From assembly GCA_964652075.1 (NCBI GenBank), contig CAZYZQ010000120.1, positions 1 through 5,743 on the forward strand: a stretch of DNA of 5,743 bases, in the 5' to 3' direction. Under the pieces are notes generated by a model. That model searched no databases. It worked only from the letters and a program-made list of their open reading frames with translations, and was not told the DNA's origin. A program made the translations under genes and the position numbers. Positions 1-5,015 of the stretch are shown piece after piece. Within the stretch, counting starts at the first letter, position 1. Each line of letters starts with the position of its first letter. The DNA is from CAZYZQ01 sp964652075 (GTDB lineage: Bacteria > Bacillota > Clostridia > Oscillospirales > Oscillospiraceae).

Positions 1-288
1 CAGGGAATTGTGGCAGTTGGTCAGCACATAGGGGATCGGGAAGTGGTCGAGGCCGCTGGCGCGCGCCGTCTGGATGATCCCGACATAGGTGATGTCGTGC
101 GACGCCATGGCGTCGAATTTGATTTTCAGTCTGGACATATCCCCGCTGTGGTTGTGGGCGGCGAGAATGCCGTACGCCATTGTGGCCTGTCTGCCTGCTT
201 CAGGCGTCATGCCCGCGGCGATGCCCTGCGCTGCGGGAAGAAAACGGCCGTTTTGATAGAAAACGCCATCGTTTTGCACAGTGACCAT
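1..288 (-). CDS. Aconitase-family hydratase (YbhJ-like), N-terminal part
   Basis: Ninety-six codons are visible from an ATG at 288-286; the rest lies beyond the left edge. The start is supported by a CAGGAGG ribosome site at 297-303, eight bases upstream. The protein has the N-terminal block I associate with the aconitase-like 'hydratase' family found in Clostridia and as YbhJ in E. coli: LKIKFDAMASHDITYVGIIQ at residues 55-74 and a TNCHNSL block at 90-96. These match my memory of the family, not an alignment. Full-length members are about 750 residues and resemble aconitase with a 4Fe-4S cluster, but their substrate is unsettled. The cluster cysteines and C-terminal swivel domain are outside the window. 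The gene is divergent from the exonuclease gene and has its own promoter at 325-353. A true aconitase (AcnA or LeuC-like) is the main alternative; family level is fairly sure, reaction is not. Confidence 0.72.
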   Translation of the reverse strand, partial: MVTVQNDGVFYQNGRFLPAAQGIAAGMTPEAGRQATMAYGILAAHNHSGDMSRLKIKFDAMASHDITYVGIIQTARASGLDHFPIPYVLTNCHNSL

Positions 289-324
289 ATAAAATGCCTC
301 CTGAATACTCTGATTTTCCTTTTT

Positions 325-353
325 ATCATATCAGGAAAACCTGCTTTTTGCAA
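325..353 (-). promoter_or_regulatory. Sigma-A type extended -10 promoter for the hydratase gene
   Basis: Read on the - strand, a TTGCAA -35 box (348-353) is followed by a 17-base spacer and a TATGAT -10 box (325-330), with the extended -10 dinucleotide TG one base upstream of the -10 (TGA at 331-333). Transcription would begin near 318, giving a leader of about 30 bases that contains only the CAGGAGG ribosome site. Spacing and both boxes are near consensus; no experimental start site is known to me. Confidence 0.75.
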
Positions 354-366
354 GTGAAGAAGTGGA

Positions 367-378
367 AAAATGCATTTT
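367..378. promoter_or_regulatory. 12-bp palindrome between divergent promoters, possible operator
   Basis: AAAATGCATTTT is a perfect 12-bp palindrome lying between the two divergent -35 boxes (348-353 and 426-431). It is AT-rich within a GC-rich genome. It would sit about 50-60 bases upstream of the hydratase start site and about 85-95 upstream of the exonuclease start site. That position suits an activator or a shared dimeric regulator, but AT-rich intergenic DNA yields short palindromes by chance. No regulator is identified. Confidence 0.25.
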
Positions 379-425
379 CAGGCCGGGTCATTTTCCGTCA
401 GAATCACGAAATCCCGGACTCGCCG

Positions 426-454
426 TTGCAGACGAAGCGAAAGTATGCTATGAT
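426..454 (+). promoter_or_regulatory. Sigma-A type extended -10 promoter for exonuclease-mutY-thioesterase
   Basis: TTGCAG (426-431), a 17-base spacer and TATGAT (449-454), with an extended -10 TG at 446-447. Transcription would start near 461, about 30 bases before the exonuclease start codon. This rules out the much longer reading frame that opens at 362, because its first codons would precede the transcript. No other consensus promoter is evident before mutY, so it probably serves the whole rightward gene set. Confidence 0.75.
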
Positions 455-474
455 ATTTGGCAGCGTGTTAGAAT

Positions 475-480
475 AAGGAG
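475..480 (+). promoter_or_regulatory. Ribosome binding site deciding the exonuclease start
   Basis: AAGGAG lies four bases before an ATG at 485 and ten bases before a second in-frame ATG at 491. The second is preferred because four bases is tight and the family usually begins directly with the strand carrying the first catalytic motif, as MQYIVLDMEWNQ does. The difference is only two residues (Met-Arg). Confidence 0.6.
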
Positions 481-490
481 TCGAATGCGA

Positions 491-1453
491 ATGCAGTATA
501 TAGTGCTGGATATGGAATGGAATCAGCCATGGCCGGGGTCGAGCGCCGCGCAGCGGAAGCTGCCGATGCGCGGTGAGATTGTCCAGATCGGCGCGGTGCG
601 CCTTCTGGAGGACGGGCAGGTGGCGGATGAATTCAGCGTACTGATCCGGCCGAAGTTCTACCGGCATATGAACAGCCGCGTCAAGACGCTCACGGGGATC
701 CGCGATTCGCTGCTCAAGCGGGAGGGCCTGCCGTTTCAGGAGGCGATAGCGCTGTTCCGGGACTGGTGCGGCGAGGACTGCATCTTCCTGATCTGGGGCT
801 TTGACGATATCCATGTCCTGCAGGAGAATTTGGCGATGTTTTCAGAGAGCGCCTACTGGTGCAGCCGGTGGTACAATGTGCAGATGATCTACAACGCGCA
901 GACCGATGGATCGACGGCACAGAAGGCGCTCAGCACGGCCATGGCCGAGTGCGGGATTGCGCCGTCGCGACCGGCGCACGATGCGCTGGGCGACGCGTAT
1001 CACACGGCGGTGATTTGCAGCCGGCTCGATTTGCAGCGCGGGATGCAGGAGTATGGGAACGCTGTGAAAAAGCATGAGAACGGCTTCCACGGCGCAGAAC
1101 TGCCGGGGTGCCTTGAGCGGCATGTGTACCACAACTACGCAGACAAGGTTGCGGCCTTTGCCGCGATGAGCGCGGAGAAGAACGTGTGCCCGACCTGCGG
1201 CAGGCAGATGCAGGTCAAGGGGCGCTGGCACAGCCAACAGAGCCACCGGTACGCGGCGATGTGCGCGTGCGAGGAACACGGCGAGTTTCTGGTGCGCATC
1301 CGTTTTTCACCGGAGGAGGACAAGGTGCGCGTCAGCCGGCTTGTCTACGCGCCGGACTCGGAATCGGCGCAGAATTTTGAAAAGCTGAAGGAAAAAAAGC
1401 GGAAACCGCGCAGAAGAAGATCGCGCCGGAAAAAACCGGCGGTGCGCGAATAA
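491..1453 (+). CDS. DEDDh 3'-5' exonuclease with zinc-binding module and basic tail
   Basis: A 320-residue protein whose first ~180 residues form a DnaQ/RNase T-like exonuclease fold. All DEDDh residues can be placed: D7 and E9 in VLDMEWNQ (motif I), D106 in WGFDD (motif II), and H163 with D168 in AHDALGDA (motif III). Such enzymes remove nucleotides from 3' ends of DNA or RNA using two metal ions. The relative with a similar plan is the KapD/ERI-1-like group. After a linker, C233-x2-C236 and C258-x-C260-x2-H263 form a likely zinc ribbon. The last 25 residues are strongly basic (RRRRSRRKK near 307-315), fitting nucleic-acid binding. There is no polymerase domain, so a free-standing exonuclease is most likely. 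Substrate (RNA, ssDNA or nicked ends) cannot be told. The start is chosen from the ribosome site at 475-480 and the promoter at 426-454. MutY follows after 44 bases, probably on the same transcript. Confidence 0.82.
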   Translation: MQYIVLDMEWNQPWPGSSAAQRKLPMRGEIVQIGAVRLLEDGQVADEFSVLIRPKFYRHMNSRVKTLTGIRDSLLKREGLPFQEAIALFRDWCGEDCIFLIWGFDDIHVLQENLAMFSESAYWCSRWYNVQMIYNAQTDGSTAQKALSTAMAECGIAPSRPAHDALGDAYHTAVICSRLDLQRGMQEYGNAVKKHENGFHGAELPGCLERHVYHNYADKVAAFAAMSAEKNVCPTCGRQMQVKGRWHSQQSHRYAAMCACEEHGEFLVRIRFSPEEDKVRVSRLVYAPDSESAQNFEKLKEKKRKPRRRRSRRKKPAVRE

Positions 1454-1481
1454 AAACGCCGCCGCGCAATTCGCGCGGCGG
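1452..1481 (-). terminator. Terminator-like hairpin oriented leftward, between exonuclease and mutY
   Basis: CCGCCGCGC (1459-1467) pairs perfectly with GCGCGGCGG (1473-1481) around a five-base loop. On the + strand no T run follows; the sequence runs straight into the mutY ribosome site GGAGGG (1485-1490). On the - strand the stem is followed by two bases and a run of five T (1456-1452), the form of an intrinsic terminator for leftward transcription. No leftward gene ends nearby, so it may stop antisense transcription, or act on the + strand mRNA as a structure that affects mutY translation or 3'-end stability. Confidence 0.5.
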
Positions 1482-1497
1482 GCCGGAGGGATCGAAG

Positions 1498-2529
1498 ATG
1501 GAACAGTTGCCCGGTCTTTTGACAGCGTGGTACAGGCAGCATGCGCGCGAATTGCCCTGGCGGCGGGACCGGGAGCCGTACCACGTCTGGCTGTCGGAGA
1601 TCATGCTCCAGCAGACGCGCGTGGAGGCGGTACGCGGGTACTACACGCGCTTTCTGGCCGAGATCCCAACGATTGCGGCGCTGGCCGCGGCCAGCCCGGA
1701 CCAGCTGAACAAGCTCTGGGAGGGGCTGGGGTATTATACCCGCGTGCGGAATTTGCAGAAGGCCGCGCAGGTTGTGATGGAGCGGCACGGCGGCGTCTTT
1801 CCCGGCACGATGGACGAGATCCGCGCGCTGCCGGGCATCGGGCCGTATACGGCGGGCGCGATCGGGTCGATCTGTTTCGGGCTGCCGGAGCCGGCTGTGG
1901 ACGGGAATGTCCTGCGCGTGATGACGCGCCTTCTGGACGACAGCGCGCCCATTGACCAGCCTGCAACGAAAAAGCGCCTGACTGCGCTGCTGCGGGACAT
2001 CTACCCGCACGACGATCCGGGGACGTTTACGCAGAGCCTCATGGAGCTGGGCGCGACCGTCTGTGTGCCGAACGGCGCGCCGCTGTGCGGGCAATGCCCG
2101 GTCAGAACCTTGTGCCGCGCCCGCGCGGCGGGCCATCCGACGGCGCTGCCGGTGAAAGCGGGCAGGAAGCCGCGGCGGATAGAGGAGAAGACCGTATTTT
2201 ATCTGACCTGCTCAGGCCGGCTCGCAGTGCGCAGGCGGCCCGAACAGGGGCTGTTGGCGGGACTTTGGGAGCTGCCGAATGTGCCGGGGCATCTGCCGCC
2301 GCAGGAGGCGGTTCGGCAGGCGGAGGCTTGGGGGCTGCACCCCGAACAGCTGGAAAAGCAGCTGACAAGAACGCATATTTTCACGCATGTGGAGTGGCGC
2401 ATGATCTGCTATGTGATCCGCTGCGGCGCCACGCCGGACGCGTTTATTTGGGCGGATGCCGCTGCACTGCAGCAGGCCATTGCGCTGCCCACGGCGTTTC
2501 GGATGTTTACGAAGGAGGAAGGACTATGA
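1498..2529 (+). CDS. mutY: A/G-specific adenine DNA glycosylase MutY
   Basis: A 343-residue base-excision repair enzyme that removes adenine mispaired with 8-oxoguanine, preventing G:C to T:A changes. The N-terminal glycosylase domain has catalytic Glu34 in SEIMLQQTRV, the helix-hairpin-helix LPGIGPYTAG (111-120) and the conserved Asp135 in VDGNVLRV. A 4Fe-4S cluster is expected from C189, C197, C200 and C206; the first spacing is seven residues rather than the six of E. coli MutY. Residues ~230-343 form the NUDIX-like C-terminal domain that reads 8-oxoG, with GLLAGLWELPNV (251-262) and the HIFTH loop (293-297). Length is normal and no key residue is missing. The start has GGAGGG seven bases upstream. 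The stop overlaps the thioesterase start as ATGA, so the two are likely translationally coupled. Confidence is high; related endonuclease III lacks the NUDIX-like domain. Confidence 0.97.
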   Translation: MEQLPGLLTAWYRQHARELPWRRDREPYHVWLSEIMLQQTRVEAVRGYYTRFLAEIPTIAALAAASPDQLNKLWEGLGYYTRVRNLQKAAQVVMERHGGVFPGTMDEIRALPGIGPYTAGAIGSICFGLPEPAVDGNVLRVMTRLLDDSAPIDQPATKKRLTALLRDIYPHDDPGTFTQSLMELGATVCVPNGAPLCGQCPVRTLCRARAAGHPTALPVKAGRKPRRIEEKTVFYLTCSGRLAVRRRPEQGLLAGLWELPNVPGHLPPQEAVRQAEAWGLHPEQLEKQLTRTHIFTHVEWRMICYVIRCGATPDAFIWADAAALQQAIALPTAFRMFTKEEGL

Positions 2530-2960
2530 CGGAGCAGGAGATCCTGCGTGAGCTTGCGGTGCGGCGCTTGCCGGGCACGGTGCTCGGCGCGATTGCGCCG
2601 GAGCTCGTGTGCGTAGAGAAAGACGGCTGTGTGCTTAAGTTCCCGGTGGCCGACTGGATGGCGAACCCGCACGGGACGGTGCATGGCGGCCTTGCCGCAA
2701 CGATGCTCGATACGGCCATGGGTATTACGGCCGCGGCCATGTCGGGAAATCTCCCGGCGACGGTGTCTATGACGGTGAACTATGTCCGGCCCGTGCGGCT
2801 GCATACGCCGCTGACTGTGACGGTGCGGGCGCAGCACTGCGGGCACACCGTTGCCTATCTGACGGCGGAGGGCGCGCAGGGCGGGCAGGTGTGCGTCACC
2901 GCGACGGGCGCGTTTTATGTCGCTTCCACCTGCTCGGCGGAGATGGCGGAGACCTCGTAG
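2526..2960 (+). CDS. PaaI-type hotdog-fold thioesterase
   Basis: A 144-residue protein of the PaaI/YdiI-type 4HBT thioesterase family, which hydrolyses acyl-CoA (or acyl-carrier) thioesters. The signature is NPHGTVHGGLAATMLDTAMG (47-66): N47, the H53-G54-G55 turn and acidic D62 at the start of the long hotdog helix, the expected catalytic acid in this group. The strand pattern SMTVNYVRPV (81-90) followed by LTVTVRAQHCG is also typical. Length matches a single hotdog domain; the family acts as dimers or tetramers. The start overlaps the mutY stop (ATGA), with AAGGAGG at 2512-2518, seven bases upstream, inside mutY. Its last 46 bases overlap the end of the convergent SSB-like gene. The acyl substrate cannot be inferred; there is no obvious functional link to MutY beyond co-expression. 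Confidence 0.85.
   Translation: MTEQEILRELAVRRLPGTVLGAIAPELVCVEKDGCVLKFPVADWMANPHGTVHGGLAATMLDTAMGITAAAMSGNLPATVSMTVNYVRPVRLHTPLTVTVRAQHCGHTVAYLTAEGAQGGQVCVTATGAFYVASTCSAEMAETS
2915..2960. other. Convergent 3' coding overlap, thioesterase and SSB-like gene
   Basis: The + strand thioesterase ends with TAG at 2958-2960, whereas the - strand SSB-like gene ends with TAA at 2917-2915. The 46 bases between are coding on both strands, so each tail constrains the other: the thioesterase C-terminus (about 15 residues) and the SSB-like tail ISAEQVEAT. No intrinsic terminator is visible for either transcript close to the overlap. Confidence 0.8.
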
Positions 2961-3523
2961 GCCGTCCGCTTTTCGCTGCCCTCCTCGAGTACTTTGATGT
3001 ACTCGCGGCTTTGCAGACGGCCGGTCAGGTGCAGAACCGCGCCGACCGGCAGCGTGCCGACGCTCTCCGCTGTGCGGCCCCAGAGAATGCAGGGCAGGTA
3101 GTCTGTGCGCCGGTAGGGACGGTTGACGGCGAGCATCACATCACAGATTTCGCGGCCGAGCGGTGTGCGGCGGAAGATGGGCGCTTTGCAGATGGTGCCG
3201 GTCAGCTCGACGAGATTTTCCGGTTCCTCGTCGCAGATGGTCAGCGTTTCGGCGTAGACGGTGATGACGAGCCGCCGCCCTGTTGTGCGGCGGCTGTTGA
3301 AGGAGCGGATCTGGCCGGTGACGGCAAGCGTCCCGCCCTCTGTCAGCTCGAGCGGCAGCAGGATATCCTCCGGTACCAGAACCTGCAATGTATCAACGGT
3401 TCCGGAGAGCCGGGGCACCAGAAGCGAAAACTGATAGAAGCGGCGTCCGTGGTTCTCGTGCGAGAATTCCGGCAGATTGCCAAGCTCGCCGCGCACGAGG
3501 ACACGGTTGTTTGTGTTTTCCAT
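2915..3523 (-). CDS. SSB-family protein with two tandem OB folds
   Basis: A 202-residue protein that appears to hold two OB folds. The second (about 103-200) is most like bacterial SSB: VELTGTICKAPIFRRTPLGR, then ICDVMLAVNRPYRRTDYLPC, an ILWGRTAE strand (146-153) resembling the WfGkxAE block of SSB, and VLHLTGRLQSREY (163-175). The first (about 5-97) shows the same order: VLVRGELGNLPEF, RRFYQFSLLVPRLS, then LAVTGQIRSFNSR (66-78). The usual flexible acidic C-terminal tail ending in DDDIPF, which recruits partner proteins in SSB, is absent; it ends SAEQVEAT. It is therefore probably an accessory or paralogous ssDNA-binding protein rather than the replicative SSB. The start is the ATG at 3523 with GAGGTG at 3530-3535; an upstream in-frame ATG at 3637 would run into dut and lacks support. 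It is divergent from dut and convergent with the thioesterase. Confidence 0.75.
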   Translation of the reverse strand: MENTNNRVLVRGELGNLPEFSHENHGRRFYQFSLLVPRLSGTVDTLQVLVPEDILLPLELTEGGTLAVTGQIRSFNSRRTTGRRLVITVYAETLTICDEEPENLVELTGTICKAPIFRRTPLGREICDVMLAVNRPYRRTDYLPCILWGRTAESVGTLPVGAVLHLTGRLQSREYIKVLEEGSEKRTAYEVSAISAEQVEAT

Positions 3524-3560
3524 GATTCCCACCTCAATTTCTTCGTATGGTGGAATGTAT

Positions 3561-3576
3561 GCGCCGCTTCCGGCGC
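3561..3576. repeat. Inverted repeat in the divergent SSB-like/dut spacer
   Basis: GCGCCG (3561-3566) and CGGCGC (3571-3576) form a perfect six-base-pair stem around CTTC, in the 91-base spacer between two divergent genes. GTATGC flanks it on both sides (3557-3562 and 3577-3582), giving a small direct repeat. It could be an operator or a leader hairpin. I find no good -35/-10 pair for either gene in this spacer. Confidence 0.3.
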
Positions 3577-3600
3577 GTATGCCGGGTGGGATTGGACGAA

Positions 3601-3606
3601 AAGGAG
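3601..3606 (+). promoter_or_regulatory. Ribosome binding site deciding the dut start
   Basis: AAGGAG lies only two bases before an ATG at 3609 and eight bases before an in-frame ATG at 3615. The latter spacing is functional and the former is not, so dUTPase starts at 3615 (MQKTVLVKKL). Confidence 0.75.
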
Positions 3607-3614
3607 CGATGAAC

Positions 3615-4058
3615 ATGCAGAAAACTGTTTTGGTCAAAAAGCTGGACGAGCGGGCAGTGCTACCGGCCTATGGGTCACAGCAGGCGGCGGGCGCCGATTT
3701 GTACGCGGTGCTGGACGCGCCGGTGGAGATTGCGCCGGGCGCGGATTTTACGGTACGCACGGGCCTTGCCATGGCAATTCCGGAGGGCTATGTCGGCCTG
3801 ATCTTCGCGCGCAGCGGCATTGCCTGCAAGCGCGGGCTGGCGCCCGCCAACAAGGTCGGCGTGATCGACGCCGACTACCGGGGCGAGTTCATGGTCGTGC
3901 TGCACAACCACGGGCAGACGGCGCAGACGCTCCAGCCGGGCGAGCGGGTCGCGCAATTGGTGATTGTGCCGTATCTGACGGCGCAGTTCACGCAGGCCGA
4001 CACGTTGGACGACACGGCGCGCGGCGCGGGCGGCTTCGGCTCAACCGGAACGAACTAA
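3615..4058 (+). CDS. dut: Deoxyuridine 5'-triphosphate nucleotidohydrolase (dUTPase)
   Basis: A 147-residue homotrimeric dUTPase that converts dUTP to dUMP and pyrophosphate, keeping uracil out of DNA and supplying the precursor of dTMP. All five family motifs are present in order: AGADLYA (25-31, metal-binding Asp28), ARSGIACKRGL (65-75, Ser67), GVIDADYRGE (82-91, catalytic Asp85 and base-stacking Tyr88), PGERVAQLVI (108-117), and the C-terminal P-loop-like RGAGGFGSTG (136-145) that closes over the triphosphate. Length is typical. The start was set by the ribosome site at 3601-3606. No clear promoter precedes it, so it may be read from within the short divergent spacer or by transcripts from the left. 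It ends eight bases before a strong terminator stem. Identification is secure. Confidence 0.97.
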   Translation: MQKTVLVKKLDERAVLPAYGSQQAAGADLYAVLDAPVEIAPGADFTVRTGLAMAIPEGYVGLIFARSGIACKRGLAPANKVGVIDADYRGEFMVVLHNHGQTAQTLQPGERVAQLVIVPYLTAQFTQADTLDDTARGAGGFGSTGTN

Positions 4059-4105
4059 AAAAGAGCGGGGCGCGTACCAAGACCGGTACGCGCCCCGTAT
4101 TTTTT
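4057..4105. terminator. Bidirectional intrinsic terminator between dut and the nitrilase gene
   Basis: CGGGGCGCGTACC (4066-4078) pairs perfectly over 13 bp with 4085-4097 around the six-base loop AAGACC. On the + strand it is followed by TAT and a T run (4100-4105); on the - strand it is followed by CTC and a T run from the A tract at 4057-4062. It sits between two converging genes, dut (+) and the nitrilase gene (-), and can end both transcripts. Confidence 0.92.
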
Positions 4106-4116
4106 GGGCGAAAGGC

Positions 4117-5001
4117 TTATGAGCGGCGCGCGTCCGGGCGCAGGAAGGGCGGCCGGACAGCGGGGTCTGTCAGCAGCGTATACTTGCCGGGGCGCCGGTA
4201 GGCGTTGCCGTGAACCTCGCTTTCCCGATAGCGGCGCAGCTGGTCGAGGTCGAGCGCGGCGAGATAGACGCCTTCTTCGCCGCCAGCCTGCAGCAGGCAG
4301 GTGTCGCGCGAGCCTTCCAGCTCCGGCAGGTAGGCGACGCCGTCGAAGACGCTGGAGCCGCCGTTGCAGTCCGGCACCGTATCCGGGTAGTTGCAGGTGG
4401 CGACGGCGAGCATGTTCTCATAAGCGCGGGCGCGCAGCTGGCTCAGGCGGTTCAGCTCCATCGGGCAGGCGTTCGGGACGAGGAGCAGTTCCGCGCCCTT
4501 GAGCATCAGAATGCGGGCGCTCTCCGGGAATTCGCGGTCGTAGCAGATCATCGCGCCGACTTGCACCGGGCCGCAGGCGGTGTCGAGGGTGGTGACATAA
4601 AAATCCTCACCGGGGGTGAGGTTCCGCTCCACGTCAAAGTCGCAGGTGTGAACCTTGGCATAGACGAACTGACGGCGGCCGAAGCGATCAAAGAGCACGA
4701 GCGAGTTGCGTGGGCCGGTGGGGCAGGACTCCAGCAGCGTGATGCCGATGGCCAGCTGCAGCTCCTGTGCCAGCGCGCCGAAGGCCTGCACAAAAGGAGC
4801 GTCGGCGGGAATGGCCTCCGCTGTCCAGTCTGCAACGGGGCGGCCGTAGATGCGGTAGCCATTGCTCCACATCTCGGGGAACAGCGCAATGTCCGCGCCC
4901 ATCGCCTTGGCACGGCGGCAGGCGTTCAGCCCTTTTTCCAGATTTTCCTGCAATGTATCGCAGGGCGCAAGCTGGAGCAGCGCAAGGTGCAGGATTGGCA
5001 T
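4117..5001 (-). CDS. Carbon-nitrogen hydrolase (nitrilase superfamily)
   Basis: A 294-residue cytosolic amidohydrolase with the Glu-Lys-Cys triad of the nitrilase superfamily: Glu43 in LFPEMW, Lys116 in VYAKVHTCDF and the nucleophile Cys153 in MICYDREFPE. The N-terminal LALLQLAP and the 'GADIALFPE' strand are typical, as is NACP (177-180) after the nucleophile block. These enzymes cleave amides or carbamoyl groups (for example omega-amidase, N-carbamoyl-amidohydrolase or amidase branches); which one cannot be decided from this sequence. Length fits a single catalytic domain with no fused glutamine-dependent synthetase. The start ATG (5001-4999) has GAGGAG at 5009-5014, and that site overlaps the nrdG stop codon, so the gene is probably translated from the nrdDG transcript by coupling. 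It ends at the shared terminator 4057-4105. Confidence 0.9.
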   Translation of the reverse strand: MPILHLALLQLAPCDTLQENLEKGLNACRRAKAMGADIALFPEMWSNGYRIYGRPVADWTAEAIPADAPFVQAFGALAQELQLAIGITLLESCPTGPRNSLVLFDRFGRRQFVYAKVHTCDFDVERNLTPGEDFYVTTLDTACGPVQVGAMICYDREFPESARILMLKGAELLLVPNACPMELNRLSQLRARAYENMLAVATCNYPDTVPDCNGGSSVFDGVAYLPELEGSRDTCLLQAGGEEGVYLAALDLDQLRRYRESEVHGNAYRRPGKYTLLTDPAVRPPFLRPDARRS

Positions 5002-5008
5002 GGAATAT

Positions 5009-5015
5009 CTCCTCA
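5009..5015 (-). promoter_or_regulatory. Nitrilase ribosome site overlapping the nrdG stop codon
   Basis: On the - strand TGAGGAG (5015-5009) contains both the nrdG stop TGA and the GAGGAG ribosome site of the next gene, seven bases before its ATG. Ribosomes finishing nrdG would uncover or deliver to this site, so expression of the two is expected to be tied. Confidence 0.7.

Noticed and set aside
10..357. A + strand open frame at the left edge
   Set aside because: It is antisense to the hydratase N-terminus, whose sequence, ribosome site and promoter on the - strand are convincing.
382..417. CCGGG/CCCGG and TTTCCGT/ACGAAA partial inverted repeats upstream of the exonuclease promoter
   Set aside because: Arms are short or imperfect with long spacing, so they do not stand out from chance.
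362..490. A longer N-terminus for the exonuclease starting at 362
   Set aside because: The promoter at 426-454 lies inside this stretch, no ribosome site precedes 362, and the extra residues do not resemble the exonuclease fold.
1345..2136. A - strand open frame of about 263 codons opposite mutY
   Set aside because: Arginine/alanine-rich composition typical of a GC shadow frame, and it crosses the exonuclease-mutY junction on the opposite strand of well-supported genes.
2085..2525. An upstream extension of the thioesterase frame into mutY
   Set aside because: The part before 2526 is an out-of-frame reading of mutY; the ATG at 2526 has AAGGAGG at ideal spacing and fits hotdog-domain length.
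3524..3637. A 38-residue N-terminal extension of the SSB-like protein starting at 3637
   Set aside because: It would overlap the start of dut, lacks a ribosome site, and the ATG at 3523 has a good one.
2891..4201. A long + strand open frame of about 436 codons
   Set aside because: It runs antisense to the SSB-like gene, out of frame with dut and through the terminator at 4057-4105, and shows no family signature. It is a by-product of high GC content.
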